This document shows positions 1 through 10,699 of a stretch of DNA of 64,000 nucleotides, one piece after another. This stretch comes from Corydoras sp. C115 (taxonomy: Eukaryota > Chordata > Actinopteri > Siluriformes > Callichthyidae), in contig JAFMOC010000031.1 in assembly GCA_019802505.1 (NCBI GenBank), positions 600,001-664,000 of the forward strand, given 5' to 3'. Under the pieces are notes generated by a model. The model had not been told where the DNA came from. It saw only the letters and a program-made list of their open reading frames with translations, and did no database searches. The position numbers and the translations under genes are program-made. Within the stretch, counting starts at the first letter, position 1, and each line of letters opens with the position of its first letter.

Positions 1-116
1 TAGCGGCGGGCGTCCGTCTCGTACCAGTGATCCGACGACAGCGCGACCGTGAGGAAGCAGAGCGCCAGCAGAGAGAGCGCCAGCCCCGCGTACAGCAGCC
101 ATTTCCCCATCGCCAT
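1..116 (-). CDS. tmem178b: TMEM178B-like transmembrane protein, first coding exon (partial, runs off left edge)
   Basis: Read on the minus strand from the ATG at 116-114, the exon encodes 38 residues beginning MAMGKWLLYAGLALSLLALC and ending SDHWYETDARR. The first 30 residues form a hydrophobic first membrane helix or signal anchor. The following SDHWYETDAR motif is the hallmark that opens the first extracellular loop in TMEM178 proteins; as I recall it, human TMEM178B has the same block at the same distance from its start. TMEM178 proteins are four-helix, claudin-like membrane proteins; TMEM178A is an ER protein that restrains calcium signalling, while TMEM178B is poorly characterised. A second in-frame ATG at 110-108 could also be used. 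The remaining exons must lie to the left of the window. The A/B paralogue choice rests on the DARR versus DPRR ending, so the family is firm and the symbol is likely. Confidence 0.75.
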   Translation of the reverse strand, partial: MAMGKWLLYAGLALSLLALCFLTVALSSDHWYETDARR

Positions 117-404
117 GGCAGCAGCTGGGTGTTCGCTCAGGCCGCAGCAGCATCAGCAGCATCCGCAGCCGCGCACCACCAGCAGCTCCATCACCTCAAA
201 ACTGCATCCGCATGCGGCTGCGACCAAATCCGCTTCTCCTCCAAACGCTGTCTGTCTGTCTCTCTGTCCGTCCGTCTTCAGACCCGTGGCGGCGGTTAGT
301 GTTCCATGTTCCTGAAGCGCGCAGAACGAACCTGCGACTGCGCGACGCTCCGACGAATCAGCACCGACCGACCGACCGACCGTCTCCCTCAGTCGTCCAA
401 ACAC
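117..404 (-). promoter_or_regulatory. 5' UTR / CpG-rich promoter region of the tmem178b-like gene
   Basis: The 290 bases upstream of the start codon are GC- and CpG-rich with CAGCAG-type and short pyrimidine repeats, and turn abruptly AT-rich beyond about 410. This is typical of a vertebrate CpG-island 5' UTR. No TATA box is visible and the transcription start is not determined. Confidence 0.4.
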
Positions 405-701
405 AGCTTATGATGCCTTATAACGTTTTAAACATAAACCACACTATTAAATCATGCTATATAAATAGTCATATAAATACTCGTCTTTTTTTCACGTTTG
501 AACCCAAACACTGTTACCATAAGTATGTGAACAGGACATTTTTTTGGTTACTTTTTAATAATTTGTCGTAAGTGTATGTTTCAGTGACTGTGTTAATTCA
601 ATATGTGGCTTAGTGTTTATTACCATAAGTCTAAAGATGGACTAATGGAGTGTGAAACTGATCGTGTCCACACATCTGTATTAAAAAATACCAAGTAATT
701 T
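405..701. other. AT-rich intergenic stretch
   Basis: AT-rich sequence with no supported exon or RNA gene. Its right end, 690-701, is the left copy of the 12-bp target-site duplication of the SINE that follows. Confidence 0.4.
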
Positions 702-1046
702 TTTTTATTCATTATCTTCCCCTTTATCCTCTATTAGGGTCGCGGTGGGGGGTTCCCCATGCCCATCCAGGGGAGAACGTTTCGGGCGCTGGGCAGATAC
801 ACCCAGGACAGGGTGCCAGTCTATCGCTGGGCACACACTCATTCTCACACACACTCTATATGGGGCAATCTGGAGAACTCAATTGACTTGATCCATGTTT
901 TTGGACTGTGGGAGGAAACTGGAGAACCCGGAGGAAACCCACGCGGACACGGGGAGAACATGGAAACTCCACCCCGATGGGGATTCGAACCGGGAATCCC
1001 TAGCGCTGAGAGGCGAATGTGCTAACCACTAAGCCACCGTGCCGCC
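702..1046 (-). mobile_element. tRNA-derived SINE (major family), full length, with 12-bp target-site duplication
   Basis: Reference copy for the dominant repeat of the window. In sense orientation the element starts GGCGGCACGGTGGC, carries a Pol III A box (TGGCTTAGTGG) and B box (GGTTCGAATCC) about 35 bases apart, then a body of about 270 bases including CTCCCACAGTCCAAAAACAT, and ends with GAGATAATGAATG-type short tandem tails. The insertion is flanked by direct repeats ACCAAGTAATTT at 690-701 and 1047-1058, a target-site duplication typical of LINE-machinery retroposition. Open frames in this family (proteins with MFSPCPRGFPPGSP) are not genes. Confidence 0.9.
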
Positions 1047-1080
1047 ACCAAGTAATTTATGCTCTATTCATTTGTTAAGA

Positions 1081-1398
1081 GGCGGCACGGTGGCTTAGTG
1101 GTTTAGCATGTTCGCCTCTCGGCGCTAGGGATTCCCGTTTCGAATCCCCATCTGGGTGGAGTTTCCATGTTCTCCCCGTGTCCGCGTGGGTTTCCACCCA
1201 CAGTCCAAAAACATGGATCAAGTCAATTGAATTCTCCAAATTGCCCCATATAGTGTGTTTGTGTGAGTGTGTGCCCATCGATGGATTGGCATCCTGTCCT
1301 GGGTGTATCTGCCCAGCATGAAACGTTCTCCCCTGGATGGGCATGGGGAACCCCACCATGACCCTAATAGAGGATAAAGCGGGAGATAATGGATGGAT
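1081..1398 (+). mobile_element. tRNA-derived SINE (major family)
   Basis: Full-length head followed by a body with a small deletion around 1190. It lies head-to-head with the copy at 702-1046, the two 5' ends being only 34 bases apart, which makes a 660-bp inverted repeat. Confidence 0.9.
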
Positions 1399-1594
1399 AA
1401 ATTAATAATTTGTTGGATTTGTTGTGACTATAGTTTGGTTAAAAGCACACGATCTTTATTTGTTTTGCAGGTTAAAGTTTGAAGTCATAAGGGCCACACC
1501 CTCAAAAGCTGCCTCTCGGATGCCATTCTGGGGATCGGAGCGAAGGTCTAAACTGGACAAAGTGGATCATTGTTTTCACACACACACAGCCATT

Positions 1595-1775
1595 GTTATT
1601 ACATGCTCAGTGGTTCGGGTGTTGCACTATAAAGGTTATGGGTTCAAATCTCAGGTCCAAAGGGTCAGAACACAGGGTTGACGCAGAACCCTCTGGAGCA
1701 ATGATGGTGGAAACTTCAGTGGACCTGGGATTTAAACTCAATCTGATTGATAGCCCAACACCATAACCCCAGATT
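1595..1775. repeat. Two facing tRNA-like heads of the V-SINE-like family
   Basis: Bases about 1600-1675 carry a plus-strand head (CTCAGTGGTTCGGGTG, then GGTTCAAATCTCAGGTCC). Bases about 1710-1770 carry the same kind of head inverted (GGACCTGGGATTTAAACTC, then AGCCCAACACCATAACCC). Neither keeps the family's 3' part, so both are old fragments. Confidence 0.6.
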
Positions 1776-1810
1776 GGGTTTTGGTTTCCATGCAAACAAA
1801 ATGCTGTAAA

Positions 1811-1925
1811 ATGTGTGAGGGAGTGCGTCCTGGGTGCATCTTCCCAGCACCCGAAACATTCTTCCCTGGCTGGGCCCCCCGCCGTGACCCTACTAGAGGA
1901 TTAAGCAAAAGACAATGAATGGTTT
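1811..1925 (+). repeat. Major-family SINE, 3' fragment
   Basis: Diverged 3' third only: GTCCTGGGTGCATCTTCCCAG, then GGGCCCCCCGCCGTGACCCT and an AGAGGATTAAGC tail. Confidence 0.7.
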
Positions 1926-1985
1926 CAGACTGTGATTGTGCATCACTGTACTTTTAAAGTTTATAATGATTAAAGATTTATACCA

Positions 1986-2308
1986 GGGCGGCACAGTGGC
2001 TTAGAGGTTAGCACGCTTGCCTCTCAGCACTGGAGATTCCCGGTGCGAATCTCAATCTGGGTGGAGTTTCCATGTTCTCCCTGTGTCCACGTGGGTTTCC
2101 TCCCACACTCCAAAAAACATGTCAATTAAATTCTCCAAATTGCCCCATATAGTGTGTGTCCGTGTGAGTGAGTGTGTGACCAGCAATAGATTGTCACACC
2201 GTCCTGGGTGCATCTGCCCAGCGCCCGAAACTTTCTCCCCTGGATGGGCATGGGGAACCCCCTAGTACCCTAGTAGAGGATAAAGTGCAGGAGATAATGG
2301 ATGGAAGG
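1986..2308 (+). mobile_element. tRNA-derived SINE (major family), with 9-bp target-site duplication
   Basis: Near full-length copy starting GGCGGCACAGTGGCTTAG and ending GATAATGGATGG. Direct repeats TTTATACCA flank it at 1977-1985 and 2309-2317. Confidence 0.88.
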
Positions 2309-2372
2309 TTTATACCAAACTAGTTGCTTGTCTCAGGGTCATTAACAAAGACCTTCAGAAGAGCAGATCTTA

Positions 2373-2596
2373 AATGGCGTATCGATCCTCAGTGGTTAGG
2401 CCATTGGGCTCTCAATCTGAAGGTTGTGGGTTCAAATCCCAGGTCCACTGAAGTTACCAGTGTGGGTCCTTGAGTGAGGCCCTTAACCCTCATTGCTGCA
2501 GGGATGTTGTGATGAACCCTGTGCTCACATTTAAGTCGCTTTGGATAAAAGCGTCCAATAAATGACCAAATGTAAATATAAATGTAAATATAAATG
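2373..2596 (+). mobile_element. V-SINE-like tRNA-derived SINE, nearly complete
   Basis: Starts with a tRNA-like head (CTCAGTGGTTAGGCCATTGG, B box GGTTCAAATCC), has the core CCTTAACCCTCATTGC, and ends with TCGCTTTGGATAAAAGCGTC followed by an AATGTAAATATA repeat tail. That 3' end is characteristic of the vertebrate V-SINE/DANA-type superfamily, as I remember it. This is a second retroposon family, distinct from the dominant SINE. Confidence 0.8.
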
Positions 2597-2597
2597 T

Positions 2598-3020
2598 GTT
2601 TGAGCCGCGGCAGACTGCGTCGTCATGTTCGGGACGGGCAGAGGCGCGCATGCTCAGTTGGCTCTGCTCAGCGGCGGTCCCGGGCTGAATCGCAGTGCGG
2701 CAGAGGGAGACCTCTTAGCGGCAGCCGCGCTGTCCGCAGCACCGGCGCTCCGACCCGGGCCGCTGAACTCCGAGAGTACGCTCCGAGCTTTTTTTTTAAT
2801 ACGAACCCGCCGCCAAAGAAAACTTCCTGTAACTTACTGAAAGCTGGAGTCGAAAAACAGTAAGCTCTGCGGACAGGAAGCGCCGACAATTCTAGGGTTA
2901 GATTCGGTACTCTCCGACGCACGCGCCGCGGCATGGCCTTATATAGCCGCAATGACGTCACAGCCCCAGCTTCAAGTCGATTGGTCCAGCTTCGCGCCAA
3001 GCTCGCGCGCTGCACAGTTC
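2598..3020 (-). promoter_or_regulatory. CpG-rich compact promoter with E2F-like, CCAAT, CRE and TATA elements
   Basis: A 420-bp GC island in AT-rich surroundings. Reading leftward on the minus strand there is an E2F-like TTCGCGCC (2991-2998 on the plus strand), a CCAAT box (complement of ATTGG at 2980-2984), a perfect palindromic CRE TGACGTCA (2953-2960) and a TATATAAGG TATA box (2937-2945). Order and spacing are those of a strong Pol II core promoter, predicting a start near 2910. About 70 bases downstream a consensus splice donor CA|GTAAGT lies at 2838/2837. No convincing coding frame follows on the minus strand. A 71-codon plus-strand frame starts at 2625 but is not recognised. It may be an alternative non-coding first exon of the tmem178b-like gene, or a separate transcript. 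Confidence 0.45.
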
Positions 3021-3257
3021 GTTTTAAACGAGCAGCGAGTGAAGTTAAAAATAAAAAAGTGTTTTGTTAGAAAAAGTAGTCGCTAAGTCAGTCGTAATGA
3101 AATATTCACATACCGTCGTAAAATTAACAAGTTCGCCCATTTTAGCTCATTTTTCTAACAAACACAGTGCACTATTTTTTTTAATTACCACACAATTATT
3201 AATTTCATATGTAAAATTACAACATTTTGCAGTTTATTTTATCCAAAGCGAATAAGA

Positions 3258-3604
3258 AGTGGGCGGCTTAGTGGTTTAGCATGTTCTCCTCTCAGCACTA
3301 GGGATTCACGGTTCGAATCCCCATCTGGATGGAGTTTCCATGTTCTCCCCGCGTCTGCGTGGGTTTCCTCCGGGTTCTCCGGGTTCCTCCCACAGTCCAA
3401 AAACATGGATCAAGTGAATTTAGTTCTCTAAATTGCCCCATATAGAGTGTGTCTGTGTGAGTGAGTGTGTGCCCAGCGATAGATTGGCGCCCTGTCCTGG
3501 GTCTATCTGCCCAGCGCCCGAGATGTTCTCCCCTGGATGGATGGGCATGGGGAACCCCACCGCGACCCTAATAGAGGATAAAGCGGGAGATAATGAATGA
3601 ATGA

Positions 3605-3605
<1 letters not shown>
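3258..3605 (+). mobile_element. tRNA-derived SINE (major family), head deletion
   Basis: Copy with part of the A-box side of the head missing (GGGCGGCTTAGTGG), complete body and ATGAATGAATGAATA tail that runs into a TG microsatellite. Confidence 0.85.

Positions 3606-3613
<8 letters not shown>

Positions 3614-3658
<45 letters not shown>
3614..3658 (+). repeat. (TG)n microsatellite
   Basis: About 22 uninterrupted TG units immediately after the SINE tail; likely grown from the SINE 3' end. Confidence 0.9.
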
Positions 3659-3659
<1 letters not shown>

Positions 3660-3661
<2 letters not shown>

Positions 3662-5015
3662 TATCTGTATGATACCTAGACATTACCAAAATAACATTTT
3701 GATCTACAATGAGGAAATTAAATGTATTTTTTTTTAAACAAAAAACAAGTTTCCTAGTTTACAGACTTTTTAAAAATGCAAAATACAAACTCAACCTTAT
3801 TAGTCTTTACAAAGAAAGTCCACAAGGTGGCAGCAGAGTCGTTACCATCCACAGTAATTAATACAGGCACAGATTTTTTTGTGATTAATAGTAATTTAGT
3901 GATGGAACATAAAGATTCGTGACATTATAATTAGATAATAATTATATGTTGTTATATATTGGGTTAGAGAGCTGGAAACGATAAAGCCGTGTGTTTTTAC
4001 TGGTATTTTCTATTCTATTCTATTCTGTACCTTTTGTCATTGTAAGGGACTTCATTTATCCCCTCTCTCAAACTTGATTGCCCATTTACTTTTTTTTTTA
4101 TTCTCACGCGTTTCCTTTTACCTTAATACGAATTATTATTATACGAATTAAATCTATATTTTTTATATTTCAGTGTATAAGGGCATACACTTAATTTATT
4201 CCAAAGGTAATTATTAATTAACAGAAGTCTTATGTCTCATGGATTATTGCAATGCAATAGACACCTGATTCTTCATTATTTTAGTGTAGGGTGCTTCGTC
4301 TGTAGTGTAGCTCCCCCTAATGGAATGTAGATGAAATGCATTGACTGTTGATTGAGCATACAGTGATCCCGTCACTGCAGTGTTCTCTATCTGACATTGT
4401 CCATTACTGCAGTCAGAGCAGGACTGCAGCTTTACAGTCACTACAACTACTGAATGACTTTCAGACTACAGACCAATAGCTAAACATTTAAGGTTATTTA
4501 ACACCAGGCAATATTGATAATTAAAAACTCATAAGTGAATTCACTTCACGTGGGGTGCCAGGTCCCATAACCATCTCTGTGAGGATGATGTGTAAGATGT
4601 TTTCAGTCTAATCAGGCATTAAAGTGACCAGGCGATTATTAACAGTTACATTCATTCTCCATCTATGGGTTCTGTAACGTATGCATGAAATAACGTAAAC
4701 ATGATTTTAACCAATTAACACAATTGTTCAGGGCCAGATCCCCATTTTCATCTGATTTACGTTCTCAGGATGTAGAACACGTGCACCAGATCAGAGCCAA
4801 ATGTGTCTCACAAGTACGTATCACTGCCATAATGTCTGCCAGATGTAAACCTGATGTGTTTTGGAACATATGTGGGCCGAGTGCTGGTTTTGAGTATAAG
4901 GGCCACATTTGGCTTTCAGATTTTAGATGCAGATCCTGATTAGACAACTTTAATATATTAAAAAATCCAACTTGGAAACTTAAATTCCGAAACGGGACCA
5001 GGTTCATTGAATGAG
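3660..5015. other. AT-rich intergenic DNA with a CTCF-like core
   Basis: No supported gene. Bases 3820-3833 read CCACAAGGTGGCAG, a full match to the CTCF core consensus as I know it. Short open frames here show no recognisable protein features. Confidence 0.3.
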
Positions 5016-5026
5016 CAGAAGATTTT

Positions 5027-5368
5027 CATTCATTCATTATCTCCCGCTTTATCCTCTATTAGGGTGGGGCTCCCCATGCCCATCCAGGGGAGAACATCTC
5101 GGGCGCTGGGCAGATACACCCAGGACAGGGCACCAATCCATCGCTGGGTACACACTCACTCACACAAACACACTCTATATGGGGCAATTTTGAGAACTCA
5201 ATTAACTTGATCCATGTTTTTGGACTGTGGGAGGAAACCGGAGAACCCGGAGGAAACCCACGCGGACACGGGGAGAACATGGAAACTCCACCCAGATGGG
5301 GATTCAAACCGGGAATCCCTAGCGCTGAGAGGCGAACGTGCTAAACCACTAAGCCACCGTGCCGCCCT
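5027..5368 (-). mobile_element. tRNA-derived SINE (major family), with 11-bp target-site duplication
   Basis: Full-length copy in minus orientation flanked by CAGAAGATTTT at 5016-5026 and 5369-5379. Confidence 0.9.
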
Positions 5369-5379
5369 CAGAAGATTTT

Positions 5380-5707
5380 ATGTTATATATAGAATTATAC
5401 ATATAGTATTTAAAGAAGTATTAATTTAACTATTTGTTCATTAATGGTCAATTTGCTTTAATAAATAAAACATATGTTAACAAGCTAAGATCCAGTGTAT
5501 ACATCTGCCAGCGTACAGTAGGATCAGAAATATGATATAACGTGTTATGATGTGATATGATGTGATATGACCTTCTTGGCCATCCCCCCACTGACTCTTA
5601 CTCATCTGCTGATCTGGCACTAATGGAGGAAGGTGAGCATGTGTGTAATGCAGGAAGGCAGCATATTCCGGGCCAGTGACAGTGAGTCAGCAGCAGAGAG
5701 AAAGAAG

Positions 5708-5745
<38 letters not shown>

Positions 5746-6896
5746 GAGAGAGGGTAAAAGCTAAGGAGATGGCGTGCCTTATCTGCTAATGTAAACAGTT
5801 TTCTTATTACAGATACTTTGTAAGATACTGTACGCTGTTTGTTTGCATCTGCACCCATTCGTGCCACACGGAGCAAATGTGTGTTTCAATCCGAAATCTG
5901 AAGTTATGCTGCATGTATTAGAACGACGTTGAAACAGACAAGACTTTGTTTTCTTTCTATAAAGGTCTGTGAGAATCTTTGACGAGTCACACGGATTATT
6001 GTGCAGACGATGTTGGTCTGTGTGTCTGTGGACTGTGAGGGGTCATGGCATAACTGTCAGCTCGTGCTTCTGGGTGTAGGCCATTGTGAAGTTTGAGGTG
6101 CGTTCAGGACCATTATCCGGCTGTAGAAGCCATATTTTTTAATCGTCAATTTTTTAACTTTTTAACACACATATATACACAATGAGTAAAGTGAGCACAC
6201 GTGTCCGGAGCGGCAGCCCTGTACACGGCACCCAGGGAACAACTGGGGGTTAGCTGCCTTACCCAAGGGCACTTCAGCCGTGGTACTCTGTGGGATCGAG
6301 AATCGTGATTTCCGTTTCTTGTAATCCTACAGAGGTAGATAAGACGTAAAGTCGTCGCTCCTCATGTAAATGCAGGTAGCTGATAGTTATCTGGTGTCCA
6401 AACTAAATGCCACTTGAATTGAGGAGGATTGTACCATGTTGACAAAACTAGTAATACTTTTTTTAATAAAAAAACCAAAACAAAACACTTGTGGTGTGAA
6501 TGACATCCTGACCTTCTTGAATCCATCGTGTAGGGCTGTTTAAATAAAAAATAAGGACATTTCCTCACAAACGTCTTTTAGTTTTCAAAGTCTTAAAGCA
6601 GGCCTGACATTACCGAGGCCCTGAATCAGATGATTGCGCCACAGAGCGAAGCTATTCCGTCCACAGTGTTGTTCCGTAACAGTATCAGTAAATTACATTG
6701 AGATGCTGAGTGAGTGGACCAGTCTGTGCTGATGGCAAATCTTTTACTTTCTCCTCTCTTAACACTTACTCACTTATGTAGGCACCTAAACTGCTGAATT
6801 CTGTGTTTTATAGAAGACTGCAGGAGCCTGAGGGAAGAAAGAGCCTCTTCACCCTGACTGCTCTTAAACAGTAGAAGAGGGAGAGAGAAAGAGTGG

Positions 6897-6933
<37 letters not shown>

Positions 6934-7391
6934 TAAGTATACTGAAATCCATCCATTGGTAGGGTACTCTGTATAGGGGTAGAGTTGCTGCTCCTTCACA
7001 CATTCAGTCCAAATATGGAGTTCAGATTGGCTCTGTGCTGCAGTCTCCCGCTGCTGCAGTGCATGCATAACATTACTTTCACAAGTTGCTGGACGCTGCA
7101 AACTTGTCTTACACCAAGTCGATAAGACGAGAAGATTTAAACGTCTGACTTTCAGAGCCGCGACTGGATGTTCATGCCGCCGGGTATCATGTGGTGGGGT
7201 GGAGTCACACTGGCGGGGCGTGAGGGTCACCGGCTGAAAGGACACCATGCGCCAAGAATTTCAAGAAATTCAACACAGTCATCTTCATTCAGTTTATTAA
7301 GTGGTTGTTGTGAATATATGCATTTGCAATCCGACCAAATGTAATATAGATTATATAAAGGCTTAATAAGAATAATTTAATTTATACATTC
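5380..7391. other. Intergenic stretch with GA microsatellites
   Basis: Apart from the repeats listed separately, nothing gene-like is supported. Two (GA)n tracts occur at about 5708-5745 and 6899-6931; the open frames crossing them are low-complexity artefacts. Confidence 0.35.
6195..6310 (+). repeat. Short interspersed repeat of a third family (CAATTGGGGGTTA type)
   Basis: Contains GCAGCCCTGTACACGGC, then ACAACTGGGGGTTAG and CCCAAGGGCACTTCAGC. The same block recurs at about 39,625 and 43,160, so it is an interspersed repeat; class not determined. Confidence 0.6.
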
Positions 7392-7402
7392 TGTATATAT
7401 TA

Positions 7403-7747
7403 GGGGCGGCACGGTGGCTTAGTGGTTAGCACGTTCGCCTCTCAGCGCTAGGGATTCCCGGTTCGAATCCCCATCTGGGTGGAGTTTCCATGTTCTCCCC
7501 GTGTCTGCGTGGGTTTCCTCCGGGTTCTCCGGTTTCCTCCCACAGTCCAAAAACATGGATCAAGTCAATTGAATTCTCAAAATTGCCCCATATAGAGTGT
7601 GTCTGTGTGAGTGAGTGTGTGCCCAGCGATAGATTGGCGCCCTGTCCTGGGTCTATCTGTCCAGCGCCCGAGATGCTCTCCCCTGGATGGGCATGGGGAA
7701 CCCCACCGCGACCCTAATAGAGGATAAAGCGGGAGATAATGAATGAA
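7403..7747 (+). mobile_element. tRNA-derived SINE (major family), full length, with 11-bp target-site duplication
   Basis: Well preserved. A box TGGCTTAGTGG is at 7415-7425 and B box GGTTCGAATCC at 7460-7470. Flanking repeats TGTATATATTA lie at 7392-7402 and 7748-7758. A good family consensus candidate. Confidence 0.92.
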
Positions 7748-7759
7748 TGTATATATTAT

Positions 7760-9955
7760 TATGGCTTCTGTTTACTTATTTCATATTAGTTTTTGATTAA
7801 GGGTCAAAGTCTCATTTACAGGTTGGTCAGAAACCCTCACCTGCAGTACTGACATGTACTATTGACATGGAACGTGATGATCTCAGTGTGGCGGGGTTCA
7901 TGGTGGAACCTGATGGAGCTGTGTGTATGGAGGCAGGAGGCTGCAGATGCTGTGATCCCTCTCTCTGTTCGGGATACTCTGAGGATGCACCCCATCGTTA
8001 GCGGAACATCTGGCAGGTGTGTTTATTTCCCTTGATTACCGTCTATCGCCTTCGGTTCCGTCTTTTCCTCCATCATGGGCCGTTCTCTACGCCTCTGCCA
8101 CACTGTGCCACGGCCACGGTGATCAGAATCACAGACCGTGCTCACCTTAGGTATTTTTAGAGGGTTCCACCCGTGAGAACCGAACTGTCTGTCAACATGA
8201 ACACCATCCGTGATCCATGAGCCTTAGAACTTTGCTCAGGACACTTTGCTTTCGGCTGAAGTGGGATGCTCTGGGTTTCAGTGCTGCAGGCTGACACGGC
8301 ACTATAGAGAGGAGTGAGGCTGTAAGGTGAGATCATATCTCTGTAATCAGCAAGGTCAAACTCGACTCGGGTACCGACAGGACGGGCAGGTGGACAGAAC
8401 CGGACTGCAGCACTTTGTATATGTGTGTATGTGTGTACATCTGTATCAGTACCCCACTCACAGCGTGCAGGTGATGTGCACGTATGCTTACACAAACTCA
8501 TTTCGCAAACTAGTGAATATTTAGGTTTTATGCCTCGCGGTGCATTTCGCTTTTGATAAATCGTCTGAGTTTCACCTCCACAGCAACAAAAGTCATGAAT
8601 CAGCCATGTGTACAGCGTCATTAGCTGTCCATACACCAGCATTGACTTCAACCGGCCCTTGTTCCACAATGTGCGCAGCACATTTACTAAAGATGGATGA
8701 AATGATGGACACGGTCTTAATTATTTACCACGGCTGACTGCAGCATTATGGAGATAATGTAAAGAGGAAGAAGGCCATAAAAACGGAGCAAAAGTCAAGA
8801 GACTCCAAATAAACAGACGCTGTGGCTGATGAGGGACACGTAGAATCAAGTATTCACTATGGATGTTGGGAATATTCACTAAAAACAAGAATTGGTTTCT
8901 CTATTGTCTTTGTAATGTGGGCGGGAACCGGAGTACCTGCAGAAAACCCATTCAAGCACAGGGAGGACATACGGGGGGGGGCACTCGACACAGAGTCGAT
9001 CTTTTCTTCATTAAGTTTAAAGAAAAGTATAAACAATGATATAAACACTGAGCTGATGCGTTTGTCTGAGTCTTTGGACAGATTTCACTCTCTCTGTTAA
9101 TGCCTCGGGCGAAGGCCTCTCACCTGACCGTTAGATTCTCTTAACATCGTTTAAAGCAATAACAGACTGTACGATCGGTTCCATAGACCACGGCCAATAA
9201 AAAAGGTGCGGTCAGAGCTGCAGGTTCAGTCCGTGCTGCCCTGCTGGCGGCATGTTACTATCAGGACGTCAGTGTGTCAGGCACGGCGTCAGGCTCATCC
9301 TCAGTGCAGAACGTGCACATCTAGGTTTGTCACAGGGATGAGACACGATACCCTTCTCTGTCTGCATGCTGTCCAAGCTGTCTTACTGTCTTGCACTCTC
9401 GTTCTCTCTCTCTCTCTCTCTCTCTCTGTCTGTCTGAAGAGATGCACTGAGCATGATTCCAGCTGAGCCCTGCCCCAGGCTGCAGCAGAGAAGAAAGCAG
9501 ATCTGCAGTTCTGAAGTAGTGCAGGAGCTATTCAAAGAGGAAACACTTACATCCGTAATTCTGAGCCTTCAATAACAGACACGGACTCATGGGAACTTAC
9601 CTTAATCCTCAATATTCTGACATGGGCATGTGTGAATAAGCAAAAGAGGGATTTATAAATATACAGGGAGCAGAATGCATACTGTTGTAATTAGCGTTTC
9701 CATTTTAACAAATAAACTGCTTGAAATCGTAGTTTAGTGTAAAGTATAATCGTATAAGTTCGTATATAAAGTGCTGGAACACATTCTGTACGTATTAAAA
9801 CTACAGGAGATATTCAGAGAGGAAACACCAGGCTTGAGGGTACAAACCATAATATTCTGCAATGTTTTGCTATGAATTAAAGGAGGTGGAGGATTGGTTT
9901 ACGTTCCATGTTAAAATCAATCAGCTATTTTTAGCGTAATGTCACCGTGTATCAA
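7760..9955. other. Intergenic stretch, nothing convincing
   Basis: A 174-codon minus-strand open frame (8157-8681) has no recognisable domain and overlaps no splice signal I trust. Bases about 8905-8985 look like an old antisense SINE fragment (GGGAACCGGAGTACCTGCAG, GGGAGGACATACGG). A (CT)n tract lies at 9403-9427. Confidence 0.3.
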
Positions 9956-9967
9956 GATTGACAAATT

Positions 9968-10278
9968 CATTCATTCATTCATTATCCTCCGCTTTATCCT
10001 CTAGTAGGGTCGCGGTGGGGTTCCCCATGCCCATCCAGGGGAGAACGTCTCAGGCGCTGGGCAGATAGACCCAGGACAGGACGCCAATCCATCGTTGGGT
10101 ACACACTCACACACACAGACACACTCTATATGGGGCAATTTTTGAGAATTCAATTGACTTGATCCATGTTTTTGGACTGTGGGAGGAAACCGGAGAACCC
10201 GGAGGAAACCCACGCAGACACGGGGAGGACATGGAAACTCCCACCCAGATGAGAATTCGAACCGGGAATCCCTAGCGC
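9968..10278 (-). mobile_element. tRNA-derived SINE (major family), 5'-truncated, with 12-bp target-site duplication
   Basis: The tRNA-like head is cut off just after the B box, yet the copy is flanked by GATTGACAAATT at 9956-9967 and 10279-10290. 5' truncation plus a target duplication means it inserted in truncated form, as target-primed reverse transcription predicts. Confidence 0.9.
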
Positions 10279-10516
10279 GATTGACAAATTAGCTTTAAAA
10301 AAAATCAAACTCTGAGGTCATTTTTATCAGCATAAAAATACACGAGCTCCACCCAAAATCTTCGTTGACCTTCATGTAGTGAATATGGTTCTAGACATTT
10401 TACCAAATATTAAAACTGCTGTGTTATTAATCGATTTATTATCTATAAGTTCTATCAAACTAAATTAAAAACGAATACCAAAGACCTCGCCAACACTATT
10501 TATTTACATGGTGCTT

Positions 10517-10695
10517 TTTGGGGCAGCATGCTGGTGTAGTGCTTAGCATGTTCACCTCCCAATGCTGGGGATCCAGGTTTGAATCCCGATTTGGGTGGAG
10601 TTTCCATGTTCTCCCCCCTGTCCCAGTTTCCTCCCACAGTCCTAAAACATGGCTTTAGGTGAATTAACTGCTCTAAATTGCCCCTATAAATAAAT
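10517..10695 (+). repeat. Diverged SINE related to the major family
   Basis: Head GGGGCAGCATGCTGGTGTAG, B-box-like GGTTTGAATCC, body to AAATTGCCCCTAT. An older subfamily with a GGCTTTAGGTGAATT body variant. Confidence 0.7.
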
Positions 10696-10699
10696 AGAT

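Noticed and set aside
5598..5876. 92-codon serine/leucine-rich frame
   Set aside because: Caused by a (GA)n microsatellite read on the minus strand.
8157..8681. 174-codon minus-strand open frame
   Set aside because: No recognisable domain, no clear splice signals or promoter, composition like the surrounding non-coding DNA.
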